Below are positions 34,057 through 43,389 of a DNA stretch of 64,000 nucleotides, one piece after another. How positions within the stretch are numbered: position 1 is the stretch's first letter; each line of letters begins with the position of its first letter. The position numbers and the translations under genes are program-made. Under the pieces are notes generated by a model. It had not been told where the DNA came from and did not search any database. It saw nothing but the letters and a program-made list of their open reading frames with translations. Source of the stretch: Candidatus Peregrinibacteria bacterium (GTDB lineage Bacteria; Patescibacteriota; Gracilibacteria; Peribacterales; Peribacteraceae); NCBI GenBank assembly GCA_030649955.1, contig JAUSFD010000024.1:62001-126000 (forward strand), in the 5' to 3' direction.

Positions 34057-37000
34057 TTACGTTCCGAGTGGCATGAAATCCAACGCGGTGATCTTCGCCC
34101 AGACCTGCTGAACGAGGGTCCGCAGCTCCGTGAGATCGCTCTCCGCTATGGTGAAGGTGCGCTCGACGGGGTGGTCACTCCCCTCCCCCACGAAATCGAG
34201 GGTGAAGGAGACGGGTTCCAGGACGGAGCGACTCTGTTGGAGGAGGATTGCGTAGAAGACGAGCTGACGGTAGTAGTCTCCACCACGGATTTCCGATTCC
34301 GTCTGCGGGTGCCCCGTCTTGTAATCGATGACATGGGCGCGTGCAGACGTCTCGCCCTCCCTATCGATGCGGTCGATCGTTCCCTTAATCGGGATGTCGC
34401 CTAGCCTCGCAGCGAGAGTGAACTCCACTGCGTGGATGATGGGAGGTTCCCCACTCAAGCGCAGGTCGTAGTACCGCGAGAGCGCTTCCTCTCCGAGGGA
34501 AAGAAGTCCTGCAAGTGCACCGGGGGCGATGGGCTCCCTCTCGCGGAGGTGCTCGGAAAACGCACCGATGAACTCCGCTTTTGCCATCGGGGTCTTGCGC
34601 TGTGCAGAGAGTCCCCACTCCTTGAGTGCTGCGTGCACGGCGTTGCCGTAGAGGAATCCCGTACCCATCGCCGTCGGTGTGCCGAGGAGATCGGTATCGA
34701 GGAACAGTCGCGGATCCTCCAGGAAGCGGTTGAGGGCACTCGCGGAAAGGGAGAAATTCTCGAGCTTCTCGCGCACGAACGCCGTGAATGCTTCATCGAG
34801 CACGAGCGGTGGGCGCGAGAGGAGGAGGGTCGCACGCTCGGGATTGCGGAGATCACGCGTCTCCTCCGGGAGATCTCCTGCCTCAGCAAAGAACGCGGAA
34901 GGGGAGACCGTTCGAGTCCGGTCGCCCGTCGTCGTCTCCTTCGGGCAGGTCATGAGGAGCTCACGCTTCGCCCTGGTCATAGCGACGAAGGTGACGCGGC
35001 GCTCATCCTGAGATCGCTCGAAGGTGCGCACTTCATCCGACCAATCGAAGAGCAAGTCCTCAGGAATCGCGATCGAGGGTGGTGTTCGACGCCGGTCCCA
35101 GTGACCGTCGCGGAAGTTTGCGAGGATCACGCACGTGAACTCGCGTCCCTTGCTCTGGTGTGCCGTCATGAGCTCGACTCCTTCCGTACGTAAGTGGGGG
35201 AGGTCGTACGTGAGCCGGAGTTCACGATACTCACGGGATTCGTAGTACTCGAGCTCAGAGACGAAATCCGCAAGCGTGTAGCTGCTCCCCTCCTTCGTTC
35301 GGCTCCGCACCCGCTCGAAGAGCTCCTGCAGCGCTGCGAAATCGACGGGATTGAACGATCCATTCGTCACCTGCTCTGCCGTGGGGAGGAGTCCGGTGTC
35401 GCGGAGAATACGATCGAGAGTGTCGAGGGGCGAGAGGCTCCCGAGTTTGTGATGGAGATCGAGGAGCAGATCCCGCACACGCAGGAGCGCCGTTCGATCG
35501 TGCAGCGTGAGTGCAGAATGGGGGTCTTGAGAATCGTCGAGAGCGAGGAGAATCGTGAGCACGTTCGCGCTGCGGTCGCGGCGTGCGGCGAAGAGGCGTC
35601 CCAAATCCGCAGGGTGGCACCCGAAGCACGCGCATCCCAGTGCTGTAGCAAGGGCGGCACTGTCTTGCGGGTGCACAATAGCCTTCACGATCGCGAGTGC
35701 CTGGAGGACCAGGGGATGGGCGAGCAGGTCGATCTTGCCCGTCATCTGCACGGGAATTCCCCGCGAGTGGAGTACCTCCTCGATAGGCTGCAGTTCGCTG
35801 TTGGTCTGCACCAGGATCGCGATCTCCCCAGGGTGCATTCCCGCCTTCAGGCGTTCCTCCACGAGATCGGCAATGAGATACGGCTCCGTGACGTCACTCG
35901 GAGAGAGGAGGAGCTTCGGTTGCTCTCCCCCAGCACCCGACGCTGCTGTGAGGTCTTTCATGAGTCCGGGAATCTTGCCCACGAGCCGCTCCGTATTGTG
36001 ACTGATGAGCCGCATAGCTGCATCGAGGATCGGCTGACTGCAGCGGTAGCTCACGGTGAGGGGAATGAGCGGCGCCTTCGGGAATCGCTCGTGGAAGGCG
36101 AGGATATTCCGCAGGTTCGCTCCCTGGAACCGGTAGATCGCCTGATCGTCATCCCCCACGACGAAGAGGTTGGGCTCGTGATCGAGAGTCGGGTACGTCG
36201 TGAGAAGCTCGATCAGACGGTACTGTGCACCGTTCGTATCCTGGACCTCGTCTACGAGGAGGTACTGATAGCGCTCGTGTAGCGTCGCGAGCAGCCACTC
36301 CTCCCGCTCCAATGCGCTGATCACCGTGAGGATCATGTCGTCGTAGTCATAGCGCCCCGTGCGGGTGAGCATCTCCTGGTAGCGCGTGAAGACCTCGATC
36401 AGGTCGCGGAACTTCCGAGCGGAGAGCTCCGCTCTTTCACGGACTTTCGTCCCCTCCCTCCCCTCCCCCGCCATTTCCGCGTCGAAGGCATCAGCCACTT
36501 TGAGGAGCGAAACAGGATCCGCTTTCCCCTCACGCTTGAGGTCGCTAATCCTCCCGATAATCTTCGCAGTGAGTGCATGGGGGTTCTTCCGATTCACCAG
36601 TCGTATGTGCGGAAGAAGTTGATCTATTATTTTATTCACTTCTCGGTATCGATCCAGGTCGGAGATGAGCTCGAGAGCTGCGAATTCCTGGAAGACATGC
36701 GGATGTTCCTCGATCAAGTCTCGACAGAAACCGTGGAAATTCCGGACGGCGACTCCGTATGCATCCGCTCCAATCACCGATCGAAGACGTTCGCGCATCT
36801 CCGTTGCCGCACTCACCGAGAACGTGAGGCAAAGGATGCTCCGTGGATACACCTGCGTGCGCTGGAGGATGTTCGCGACACGGAGTGCTGTCACCTGCGT
36901 CTTCCCCGTCCCCGGTCCCGCAACGACCATCACCGGCCCTTCGATCGTCTCTACCGCAGTGCGTTGGGCATCGTTGAGGGAGCGCATCGATTCTGCGAGC

Positions 37001-37068
37001 CTTGGGGACATTCGTCCGTCACTCGGACGCTTCTCCATCTGCCTTCGAACGGGAGCAGCCTTTGGCAC
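34057..37068 (-). CDS. UvrD/Rep-family helicase fused to a RecB-like nuclease domain
   Basis: 1003 residues from a GTG at 37068. SF1A helicase motifs: LNDAQRTAV (Q motif), Walker A AGPGTGKT (50-57), DEVQDTNGAQYRLI (motif II), GDDDQAIYRFQGA (motif III), YRCSQPIL (motif IV), AHQSKGREF and a VAMTRAKREL motif VI. The last about 280 residues are a PD-(D/E)XK nuclease with HVIDYKTGHPQT and a YYRQLVFYAILL helix, as in AddA/AdnB or RecB. No partner subunit gene is in the window. TGA-TAGCAT (37083-37075 on minus) puts +1 at the G of the GTG. Confidence 0.93.
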   Translation of the reverse strand: MPKAAPVRRQMEKRPSDGRMSPRLAESMRSLNDAQRTAVETIEGPVMVVAGPGTGKTQVTALRVANILQRTQVYPRSILCLTFSVSAATEMRERLRSVIGADAYGVAVRNFHGFCRDLIEEHPHVFQEFAALELISDLDRYREVNKIIDQLLPHIRLVNRKNPHALTAKIIGRISDLKREGKADPVSLLKVADAFDAEMAGEGREGTKVRERAELSARKFRDLIEVFTRYQEMLTRTGRYDYDDMILTVISALEREEWLLATLHERYQYLLVDEVQDTNGAQYRLIELLTTYPTLDHEPNLFVVGDDDQAIYRFQGANLRNILAFHERFPKAPLIPLTVSYRCSQPILDAAMRLISHNTERLVGKIPGLMKDLTAASGAGGEQPKLLLSPSDVTEPYLIADLVEERLKAGMHPGEIAILVQTNSELQPIEEVLHSRGIPVQMTGKIDLLAHPLVLQALAIVKAIVHPQDSAALATALGCACFGCHPADLGRLFAARRDRSANVLTILLALDDSQDPHSALTLHDRTALLRVRDLLLDLHHKLGSLSPLDTLDRILRDTGLLPTAEQVTNGSFNPVDFAALQELFERVRSRTKEGSSYTLADFVSELEYYESREYRELRLTYDLPHLRTEGVELMTAHQSKGREFTCVILANFRDGHWDRRRTPPSIAIPEDLLFDWSDEVRTFERSQDERRVTFVAMTRAKRELLMTCPKETTTGDRTRTVSPSAFFAEAGDLPEETRDLRNPERATLLLSRPPLVLDEAFTAFVREKLENFSLSASALNRFLEDPRLFLDTDLLGTPTAMGTGFLYGNAVHAALKEWGLSAQRKTPMAKAEFIGAFSEHLREREPIAPGALAGLLSLGEEALSRYYDLRLSGEPPIIHAVEFTLAARLGDIPIKGTIDRIDREGETSARAHVIDYKTGHPQTESEIRGGDYYRQLVFYAILLQQSRSVLEPVSFTLDFVGEGSDHPVERTFTIAESDLTELRTLVQQVWAKITALDFMPLGT

Positions 37069-37096
37069 ACTGTCATGCTATCAGATCAGCCAAAAT

Positions 37097-37166
37097 GGGT
37101 ATGTAGTATGTCGTATGATTGTCTGTCGCACCCTGCTCCATACTGCATACAACATACTCAATACCC
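37097..37166. repeat. Inverted array of GTATGTA-type 7-nt units
   Basis: GTATGTA, GTATGTC and GTATGAT on the left face CATACTGCATACAACATACT and ATACCC on the right. Same architecture as the other arrays but a different unit. It lies between the divergent helicase and DUF378 genes, upstream of both promoters. Confidence 0.75.
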
Positions 37167-37245
37167 TCCAGAGAAGGGAGCTTTGTCAATGTGGTGCCCA
37201 GAGGCACTGGTGCTACAGTCCCTTCGTCCTTCCCCTCCCCTCATC

Positions 37246-37491
37246 ATGGAAAAGTCCTTCTCTAGCTTGTGTGGCTTGTGCAAAACTGCGCACATCCTCG
37301 TCATCGTCGGTGCCATCAACTGGGGCCTCATCGGCATCGGTGCGTTCCTCGGCACGGACTGGAACGTTGCGTACATGCTCCTCGGCAACTGGCCTTTCGT
37401 GGAGTGGGCGGCGTACGTCCTGATCGGCGTGGCAGGCGTCTTCAAGATCTTCAGCTACAAGTGCCCGTGCAAGTGGGATAAGAAAGCCTGA
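37246..37491 (+). CDS. DUF378 small membrane protein
   Basis: 81 residues with two membrane helices and the DUF378 pattern ILVIVGAINWGLIGIGAF, then WNVAYMLLG and a cytoplasmic cysteine-containing end (YKCPCKW). Four cysteines near the two ends (CGLC, CPC) are notable. Function of the family is unknown. An extended -10 TGC-TACAGT (37211-37219) leaves a CU-rich leader of 20 nt (ccttcccctcccctcatc). Confidence 0.85.
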   Translation: MEKSFSSLCGLCKTAHILVIVGAINWGLIGIGAFLGTDWNVAYMLLGNWPFVEWAAYVLIGVAGVFKIFSYKCPCKWDKKA

Positions 37492-37495
37492 ACGC

Positions 37496-37580
37496 GGGAA
37501 CAGGGATCGGGAAACAGAATATCAGGGCCCCTGTTACTCTGTTCCCTGCTTGCCCCTCGAAGCTTTCGCGAAGAGGGGTT
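37496..37580. repeat. GGGAACA inverted array and adjacent hairpin
   Basis: GGGAACAGGGATCGGGAAAC faces CTGTTACTCTGTTCCCTG; it is followed by a CCCCTC...GAGGGG hairpin. It separates the convergent DUF378 and rpoD genes and likely terminates both. Confidence 0.75.
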
Positions 37581-37623
37581 CCCGGTGCCCTTCTCTGAGG
37601 CTCCAGTATAAGGACTCCGCTCC

Positions 37624-39138
37624 CTACATCTCATCCAACACCTCGTACGCGCAGTGATCGCACTTCCGCAGTGCCCGCCCATCCTGCACAATGTCGACGA
37701 GCGTTCCCTTGCGACACTCGGGACAGAGTTTGCCTTGGGCAAAGGAAGTGACTGCAGAGAAGCCGACGCGCTTAGGAAGACCACCGTGCTCGCGAATCGT
37801 GAGGGAGCGCGGGTGATCGCGCATTTTCTGGAGGACCTTCGCTTCGATTTGGCGAATGCGCTCGCGAGTGACGCCGAATTCCTTCCCAACTTCCTCCAGT
37901 GTGTGCCCGATACCATCGCGCAATCCGAAGCGCATCTCTATAATCTTGCGTTCACGTGGCGTGAGGAACTCGAGCATCGCGTGGACGTTCTCCTTCCTGA
38001 GCTGCCGATTGGTGGCCTCGAAAGGATTCACCGCCTCCTCATCCTCGATGAAGTCCCCGAGCTTGCTGTCCTCCTCTGACCCCACGGGCGACTCGAGAGA
38101 GATGATATCCTGCGAGATTTTCTGGATGTGGGCGACTTTCTTGATATCCATCTCCATTTCGACGGCCAATTCCTCGAGTGTCGGCTCGCGGCCGAGCTCC
38201 TGGACCAAGCGGCGCTGCGTGTGCGTGAGCTTGTTGATCGTCTCCACCATGTGCACGGGAATGCGGATGGTGCGCGCCTGATCTGCGATGGCGCGCGTGA
38301 TCGCTTGGCGGATCCACCAGGTCGCGTACGTGGAGAACTTGAACCCGCGCTCGGGATCGAACTTCTCGACCGCGCGGAAGAGGCCGATGTTCCCCTCTTG
38401 AATCAAGTCGAGGAATGAAAGCCCTCGGCCGATGTACTTCTTCGCGATGCTGACAACGAGGCGGAGGTTCGCCTCCGCAAGTTGCTGCTTCGCGCCGGCG
38501 TCACCCTTGCGGATCCTGCGGGCGAGCTCCACTTCCTTGCGTGCATCGATGAGCGGCACGCGACCGATTTCGGAGAGGTACATGCGCACGGAGTCGTTGC
38601 TGATCTCGAGCAAATCGATCTCCCGCTCGCGTCGACGCTTCTTGCGCTCCTCTTCGCTCAGATCCTTGTCACTGTCCACAGCAATGCCCGCCATGGCAAT
38701 GGTGCGCATGGCTTCGTCATCGGTATCAGCGTCCATCACCTCCACCTTCTCATCCTTCTCCTCGTCGCCGTCCTTCTCCTCGTCGCCGTCCTCATCCGTC
38801 TCCTCCTCCGTCGCCTCCGCGGGTTCCCCCTTACTCACGATCTCCGTGAGGTCCTCCGTTGGCTCTGCAGCGGTATGCCCGGTCGATTTGCCCTTCTTCT
38901 CCCAGATGAGGGCATCCTTCACATCGATCACCTGGATACCCAGATCCACGAAGAGTGTGTAGATATCGTCGAGCAGGTCCACGTTCTCCTCAGCATTCGG
39001 CACAGCGGAGATGATCTCCTGGTGCGTGACGTACCGCTGCTCGCGCCCCTTCTTGATGAGGTGCGTCACCTTCTCCGGGAATTTCTTGAGATCCTCCTCC
39101 GTCGGCTGGGCGATGAATTTCCGTGGGTGAGAAGCCAT
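37624..39138 (-). CDS. rpoD: Primary RNA polymerase sigma factor with C-terminal zinc ribbon
   Basis: 504 residues. Region 1.1-like N-terminus ([20 protein letters not shown]), an acidic spacer with a repeated GDEEKD unit, region 1.2 ([16 protein letters not shown]), region 2 ([31 protein letters not shown]), region 3 and region 4 ([24 protein letters not shown]). Sigma-70 proteins normally stop about 30 residues after this helix-turn-helix; here about 45 more residues form a C-x2-C...C-x2-C ribbon (CPECRKGTL and CDHCAYEVL). TACACT (39153-39148 on minus) places +1 three bases before the ATG. Confidence 0.96.
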   Translation of the reverse strand: MASHPRKFIAQPTEEDLKKFPEKVTHLIKKGREQRYVTHQEIISAVPNAEENVDLLDDIYTLFVDLGIQVIDVKDALIWEKKGKSTGHTAAEPTEDLTEIVSKGEPAEATEEETDEDGDEEKDGDEEKDEKVEVMDADTDDEAMRTIAMAGIAVDSDKDLSEEERKKRRREREIDLLEISNDSVRMYLSEIGRVPLIDARKEVELARRIRKGDAGAKQQLAEANLRLVVSIAKKYIGRGLSFLDLIQEGNIGLFRAVEKFDPERGFKFSTYATWWIRQAITRAIADQARTIRIPVHMVETINKLTHTQRRLVQELGREPTLEELAVEMEMDIKKVAHIQKISQDIISLESPVGSEEDSKLGDFIEDEEAVNPFEATNRQLRKENVHAMLEFLTPRERKIIEMRFGLRDGIGHTLEEVGKEFGVTRERIRQIEAKVLQKMRDHPRSLTIREHGGLPKRVGFSAVTSFAQGKLCPECRKGTLVDIVQDGRALRKCDHCAYEVLDEM

Positions 39139-39250
39139 TCAGAGAGCAGTGTAGAGCATCCCCCGCTGGGCGCAAAAAGTCACACGGTAGACTACGCAAG
39201 AAACGGGCGGAGGGAAAGGGGAAAACGAGGCTACAGCGTTATTCGTTCAG

Positions 39251-39291
39251 GGTGTGCTAGAGACGTGCGATTCGCACGTCTCTAGCACACC
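39251..39291. repeat. Perfect 41-nt palindrome, copy 2 of the shared core, overlapping the dnaG stop
   Basis: Two 20-nt arms around a central T (39271). The core equals that at 21712-21754; the outer arms are GGTGTGCT and AGCACACC. It supplies the last codons and the stop of dnaG (MVC-stop) and probably its terminator. Confidence 0.9.
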
Positions 39292-41030
39292 ATCTGCGTC
39301 AGTTTCAGCACCTGCTGGTACTGGGTGGTGAGCTGCTCCTCCTCAGCACGCCGTCCTCCTCTCTTCGCCTCCATAAGGCGCTGCGCGATCTCATGCTGCT
39401 TGCGCGCGAGGATCTCCCGGTTCGCCGCGATGCAGTTCTTCTTCACCTCACGGTACGCGAGGGACTCGGACCACTCCGCAAACCCATGCTGCTCTAGAAA
39501 GAGGAGGAGCACCCCCAGGTGCTCGCGGAGCTCCTCGGGGAGTTCGATGGTAGCCAGGGTGAGGATTTGCCCATCGTTCGCCGCCAGAAGCCCCGCTCGT
39601 ACCGCCTTCTCAAAGGGAGTATCTGGCTCGATCAGCTCCGAAAGGAGAGGACGCAGGCTCGGGTAGAGGAAGAAGAGTCCCAAGGCGATCTCCATCTTCG
39701 AGAAGCCCTCCGGCTTGCGCTCCGCATCGCCCTTCTTTCGAGAATCGCCCGTGATCGTCTGCGCTACGGATTGCACGCGGTCGAGATCCTCCTTGAGGGC
39801 AACAGTCGATGTCCCCAGCGCTCCCGCCGCTCGGTTGATGTACTCCTCTCGCTCCACGGCGAGTGGGAGAGCGTTCACGAGCGAGAGGAACTTGAGGAGA
39901 GCATCACGGCGGACCGCCGGCGACGCCATTGGGGAGAGCTCGAGGAGCGAGAGTGCACGCTGCATATACGGCATGCGCTCAGAAGTGAGGAGAGAGGTGA
40001 GCAGCGCGGGATCCTCGCGCGCGATTTCGTCGGGATCTTTCTTCGGGAGGGTCACCGTCTCGACGACGAGTCCCTCTGTTGAGAGGAGAGTGAATGCCCG
40101 CTCGGCAGCCTGCTCCCCCGCAGCATCCTGGTCCAGGCAGAGCACGACGGTCGTCACGTACCGCTTGAGGAGCTTCGCGTGTTGCTCTGTGAGTGCGGTT
40201 CCGCTCACGGCAACAGCGTTGGGGATGCCGCACTTGTGGAGGGCGAGGACATCGAAGTACCCCTCGACGAGGAAGGCTTCCTTCTTCTCCCGCATGGATT
40301 CCCGAGCGAGGGAGAGGCCAAACAGCACCGCGGACTTGTGGTAGAGGATGCTCTCCTGCGTATTCAGGTACTTCGCATCGTCATTGCCGAGTGTCCGGCC
40401 ACCGAACCCGATGAGGGCCCCCTGCACATCGCGAATGGGGAAGAGCAGGCGGTTACGGAACCTGTCGTAGATGCGCTCGTCTCTGAGCTCCTTCTGCACA
40501 CCCAGCCCACAACTCAGGATCTCCTTCCTGCTGAAGCCCCGCTTGAGCAGGTGCTCGTATGTCTGCGAGAACGAATCGGGCGCGTAGCCAATCTCGAACC
40601 GATCCTGGAGCTCCACAGGGACGCGTCGCCCCTCGATGTACTGGAGTGCGTGCGGGGTCTTCGTGAGCTGCTCGCGGTAGAAGGTCAGCGCCACCTCCAG
40701 GCACTCACGCGCACGCGTGCGCTCGTCTTTATTCACGTGGGAAATGGATTTCTCGACGAGGGTCACCCCCGTTCGCTCCGCGAGGTCGCGCACCGCCTGG
40801 GGGAAATCCACCCCCTCCATCTTCTGGTAAATGCTGAAGATGTCGCCCCCGTTCTGGCATGCGAAGCACCACGCGATCCCCTTATCCGGCGACACGATGA
40901 AACTGGGATGCGTATCGTTGTGGAACGGGCAGCGTGCGACGAAGTTCCTCCCCTTCTTCGTGAGCGCAGTGTATCCGGAGACGAGCTCCTCGATACTCAG
41001 CTTCGCCTTGATGGCAGAGACGTCATCCAT
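39282..41030 (-). CDS. dnaG: DNA primase
   Basis: 582 residues from the ATG at 41030 (MDDVSAIKAKLSIEEL). CHC2 zinc finger with C34, H37, C55 and C58 (RCPFHNDTHPSF, CFAC), the catalytic core (RNRLLFPIRDVQGALIGFGGR), a TOPRIM domain (FLVEGYFDVLALHKCG, VVLCLDQDAAGEQAAERA) and a helical C-terminal region for helicase contact. It lays RNA primers at the replication fork. In-frame sequence to 41252 is non-coding repeat. With rpoD next to it, it recalls the dnaG-rpoD pairing of the macromolecular synthesis operon, but a 143-nt gap and a palindrome separate them. Confidence 0.96.
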   Translation of the reverse strand: MDDVSAIKAKLSIEELVSGYTALTKKGRNFVARCPFHNDTHPSFIVSPDKGIAWCFACQNGGDIFSIYQKMEGVDFPQAVRDLAERTGVTLVEKSISHVNKDERTRARECLEVALTFYREQLTKTPHALQYIEGRRVPVELQDRFEIGYAPDSFSQTYEHLLKRGFSRKEILSCGLGVQKELRDERIYDRFRNRLLFPIRDVQGALIGFGGRTLGNDDAKYLNTQESILYHKSAVLFGLSLARESMREKKEAFLVEGYFDVLALHKCGIPNAVAVSGTALTEQHAKLLKRYVTTVVLCLDQDAAGEQAAERAFTLLSTEGLVVETVTLPKKDPDEIAREDPALLTSLLTSERMPYMQRALSLLELSPMASPAVRRDALLKFLSLVNALPLAVEREEYINRAAGALGTSTVALKEDLDRVQSVAQTITGDSRKKGDAERKPEGFSKMEIALGLFFLYPSLRPLLSELIEPDTPFEKAVRAGLLAANDGQILTLATIELPEELREHLGVLLLFLEQHGFAEWSESLAYREVKKNCIAANREILARKQHEIAQRLMEAKRGGRRAEEEQLTTQYQQVLKLTQMVC

Positions 41031-41044
41031 GGACAGGCAATACT

Positions 41045-41170
41045 GAATGTAAAATGAACAATGAACAATGTACAATGAACGAAGGGCGACGTGGGGTATT
41101 TGATCGGAATGTTGATTGTGAAAATACAGAACCTCCTCCATTGAACATTCTCCATTCACCATTGTACATT
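41045..41170. repeat. Inverted array of AATGAAC-type 7-nt units
   Basis: AATGAAC, AATGAAC, AATGTAC, AATGAAC on the left face CATTGAACATTC, CATTCACCATTGTACATT on the right, with a 50-nt centre. Same architecture as the other arrays, new unit. It fills the gap between dnaG and the methyltransferase gene. Confidence 0.8.
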
Positions 41171-41176
41171 TGCTTG

Positions 41177-42658
41177 TCACGCCTTTGCCACCATCCACCG
41201 TGGCAAGCGGTTCCTGAGCTTCCCCTCCTGCGCGAGGCTGGAACCGACGCACAGATCGCGGTAGAGGAGGAGCACATCACCCCGGAGTTCTCCCGCACAC
41301 ATCGGATCGCCACCGTGAAGGAGTGTGTTCAAGTCTGCATCGTTGAGGGTGAGTGCGTTCTTCGTCGCTCCCGCGCCCCGCAGTGTCGCCACTTCCTGGC
41401 TCAAGCGAACGCGATTACTGTCCAATCGACGCGCGAATGGGAGACCGAGAGAGTAATCGTGCACCGGGAGGCCGAATCCCCCCACCTCTCCTGTCGAAAG
41501 GAGCAGCTGATCGCCCCGTTCGAGGAGAAGCTCTCCTTCTTGGACGAACGCGACACCATAACGCTCTTCGAGCACTCCTGCGATCTCCCTCTGCCGTGAT
41601 CGCGGCAGTGGCTTCTCCTCGTACGGTTCCCAATCGAGCTCAATGGGTGCGCGCGTTGGCGCTCGTTTGCGAAGAACAGCCGCGAAGAATCCCTCTGTGT
41701 CGTACGTCTGCGGCCAGAGGCGGAGGAGAGGGATGGGTGAATCCACTCCCAGAGCCTTCTCCTGCACAAGCATCGAGTCCTCGATTGCTTTCCCGAGACC
41801 CCATGCATCCGCACCGATCGACCGAGGATCGACTATTTCGAGTTGATCAATATATTTGTTCAGGATTGAGCGCACCACCTCCTCATTCTCTTCCGGTGTG
41901 AGCGTGCACGTGGAGTACACGATCGTGCCGCCGACTTTGGCGGCGTTCACCGCGGATTCCAGGAGTTCCCGCTGCAACCGCGCCATCTTCCCGATGTTCT
42001 CCAGAGAACAGTACGTGAGCGCATCCGAGTCCTTGCGCGCAGTCCCCTGCGCCGTGCAGGGAGCATCGCACAATACGCGGTCGAACCGCTCCGTCATGTT
42101 CTTACTGAACCACTGCCCCACCTTCTTCGTCACCACAACGTTCGTGACTCCCAATCGATGCAGAGAACTCTTTAGTGTCCACAATCTCTTCTCCTGCACA
42201 TCGTTCGCGACGATCACTCCCCCGGCCACCGTAGCCTTGGCGGAGGCGGCTTTGCCCTGCATGCGCCCAGCGATCTGCGTTGTCTTACTCCCCGGTGCAG
42301 CACTCATATCGAGGACAGTCTCGCCTGGTTTGGGGTCGAGCAGGGCAACGGGGAGCATGCTCGCCGCCTCCTGCATGTACGTGTGTCCCAGGAGGTGGAG
42401 GAGATCCTTCCCTAGAGCTTCTTCCCGATCGACTCGCTCGATGAAGAATGCCTCCGGGCACCACGGCACTGGGGTCACCTCCCATTTCCGCCGCTCCGCC
42501 CATGCGAGGAATGCCGGGATCGAACTCTTCAGCGTGTTTACCCGCATGCTCTTCCGTAGAGGTCGATCCGACGCAGCAAGGAGTGCGGGGAGATCTGTGT
42601 ACGGCGCGTAGCGGTCGAAAGGATGAAGGTGAGGAGTTCTCTCCATTGACTGAAGCAT
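41177..42658 (-). CDS. RNA m5C methyltransferase (RsmB/RsmF/NSUN family)
   Basis: 493 residues from the ATG at 42658; GAGGGA just upstream can act as ribosome binding site. SAM-binding motif DMSAAPGSKTTQIA, motif IV DAPCTAQGTARKD (PC cysteine) and motif VI STCTLTPEENEEVV (TC catalytic cysteine) are intact. The C-terminal about 130 residues look like a PUA-type RNA-binding region. The segment after motif I reads MQGKAASAKATVAGGVIVANDV, about ten residues more than family members; the extra DNA (about 42219-42253) resembles the CCAAGGCTACGGTGG palindrome arm found at tRNA-His. Confidence 0.9.
   Translation of the reverse strand: MLQSMERTPHLHPFDRYAPYTDLPALLAASDRPLRKSMRVNTLKSSIPAFLAWAERRKWEVTPVPWCPEAFFIERVDREEALGKDLLHLLGHTYMQEAASMLPVALLDPKPGETVLDMSAAPGSKTTQIAGRMQGKAASAKATVAGGVIVANDVQEKRLWTLKSSLHRLGVTNVVVTKKVGQWFSKNMTERFDRVLCDAPCTAQGTARKDSDALTYCSLENIGKMARLQRELLESAVNAAKVGGTIVYSTCTLTPEENEEVVRSILNKYIDQLEIVDPRSIGADAWGLGKAIEDSMLVQEKALGVDSPIPLLRLWPQTYDTEGFFAAVLRKRAPTRAPIELDWEPYEEKPLPRSRQREIAGVLEERYGVAFVQEGELLLERGDQLLLSTGEVGGFGLPVHDYSLGLPFARRLDSNRVRLSQEVATLRGAGATKNALTLNDADLNTLLHGGDPMCAGELRGDVLLLYRDLCVGSSLAQEGKLRNRLPRWMVAKA
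42219..42253 (-). repeat. In-frame palindromic-element arm inside the m5C methyltransferase gene
   Basis: On the minus strand it reads GCCTCCGCCAAGGCTACGGTGGCC. CAAGGCTACGGTGG is identical, over 14 nt, to the right arm of the insert in tRNA-His fragment 1 (about 61318-61331). It encodes ASAKATVA in a surface loop and keeps the frame. Confidence 0.6.
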
Positions 42659-42738
42659 GGATTCCCTCGAGAAAAAGGGCAATCATGAAACTTCTGCGAC
42701 GTGTTGTTTGCTTTACATCCCTGTACTAGAGTTGAACT

Positions 42739-43389
42739 ATGCAAACGGGAGTAGACACAACGGGTAATTCGGAAGATGCGGCGCTACAAATCTTCGCATT
42801 TTCAGAGCAAATGAAAAGAACGCCAATGCCTCGTACTGGTCTCACTGTAAGCAAAGTTGGGCAGAGCTCAGTGGGAAAGGGCATGCTGCGTTGGATGAAC
42901 ATTAAGCCGCAGCTCATACACACAGTCCAGGGAACCCCTGAAGAAGTGACTGCTCAGCTCTCTCAACTAACAGAGGAAGTGCACGTCGATATTGCACTGA
43001 TTGCCTTCTACCTGCACCACTTCGATCTGCAGCAAATTCTTTCAGCACTCAAGAGCATGCGGAAGATCGCTCAATCTTCTGTGGTCATCGATTACACCCT
43101 CCACGGAGTTGATACGTCGCTCGTACGCAAACTCGTAACAAGCAGAACAGAGCAAGCGCAAATTGAGAGGAGCGGTGGTTTCGAACGATGGCTCAGCACA
43201 CACGACGGCTTCACTCGATCACAGTTAGAAGCACTCTTCCGCACTGCAGGTTTCCCCAACGTGAGCAGTCTCCCGTTGCGAGCCGGGCGAGCGATCGTAC
43301 TCGGCTCGGATAGTATGAGACTTTCAGTCGCGAACATGCTCGGGCAACAGCAGAACGCCACATCTGTGCATTCTGTCGGTATGAGCTAG
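42739..43389 (+). CDS. Degenerate class I methyltransferase-like protein
   Basis: 216 residues. The middle and C-terminal parts match the second half of small-molecule SAM methyltransferases (VDIALIAFYLHHFDLQQILSALKSMRK, VVIDYTLHGVD, FTRSQLEALFRTAGF), but the N-terminal glycine-rich SAM motif is not recognisable. It may be a truncated or diverged enzyme. It is A+T-richer than neighbours. TAGAGT (42727-42732) puts +1 at the ATG. The stop overlaps that of the convergent leuS. Confidence 0.6.
   Translation: MQTGVDTTGNSEDAALQIFAFSEQMKRTPMPRTGLTVSKVGQSSVGKGMLRWMNIKPQLIHTVQGTPEEVTAQLSQLTEEVHVDIALIAFYLHHFDLQQILSALKSMRKIAQSSVVIDYTLHGVDTSLVRKLVTSRTEQAQIERSGGFERWLSTHDGFTRSQLEALFRTAGFPNVSSLPLRAGRAIVLGSDSMRLSVANMLGQQQNATSVHSVGMS

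Noticed and set aside
35194-36282. 362-codon plus-strand frame inside the helicase gene
   Set aside because: Antisense to conserved helicase motifs; low-complexity composition and no start signal.
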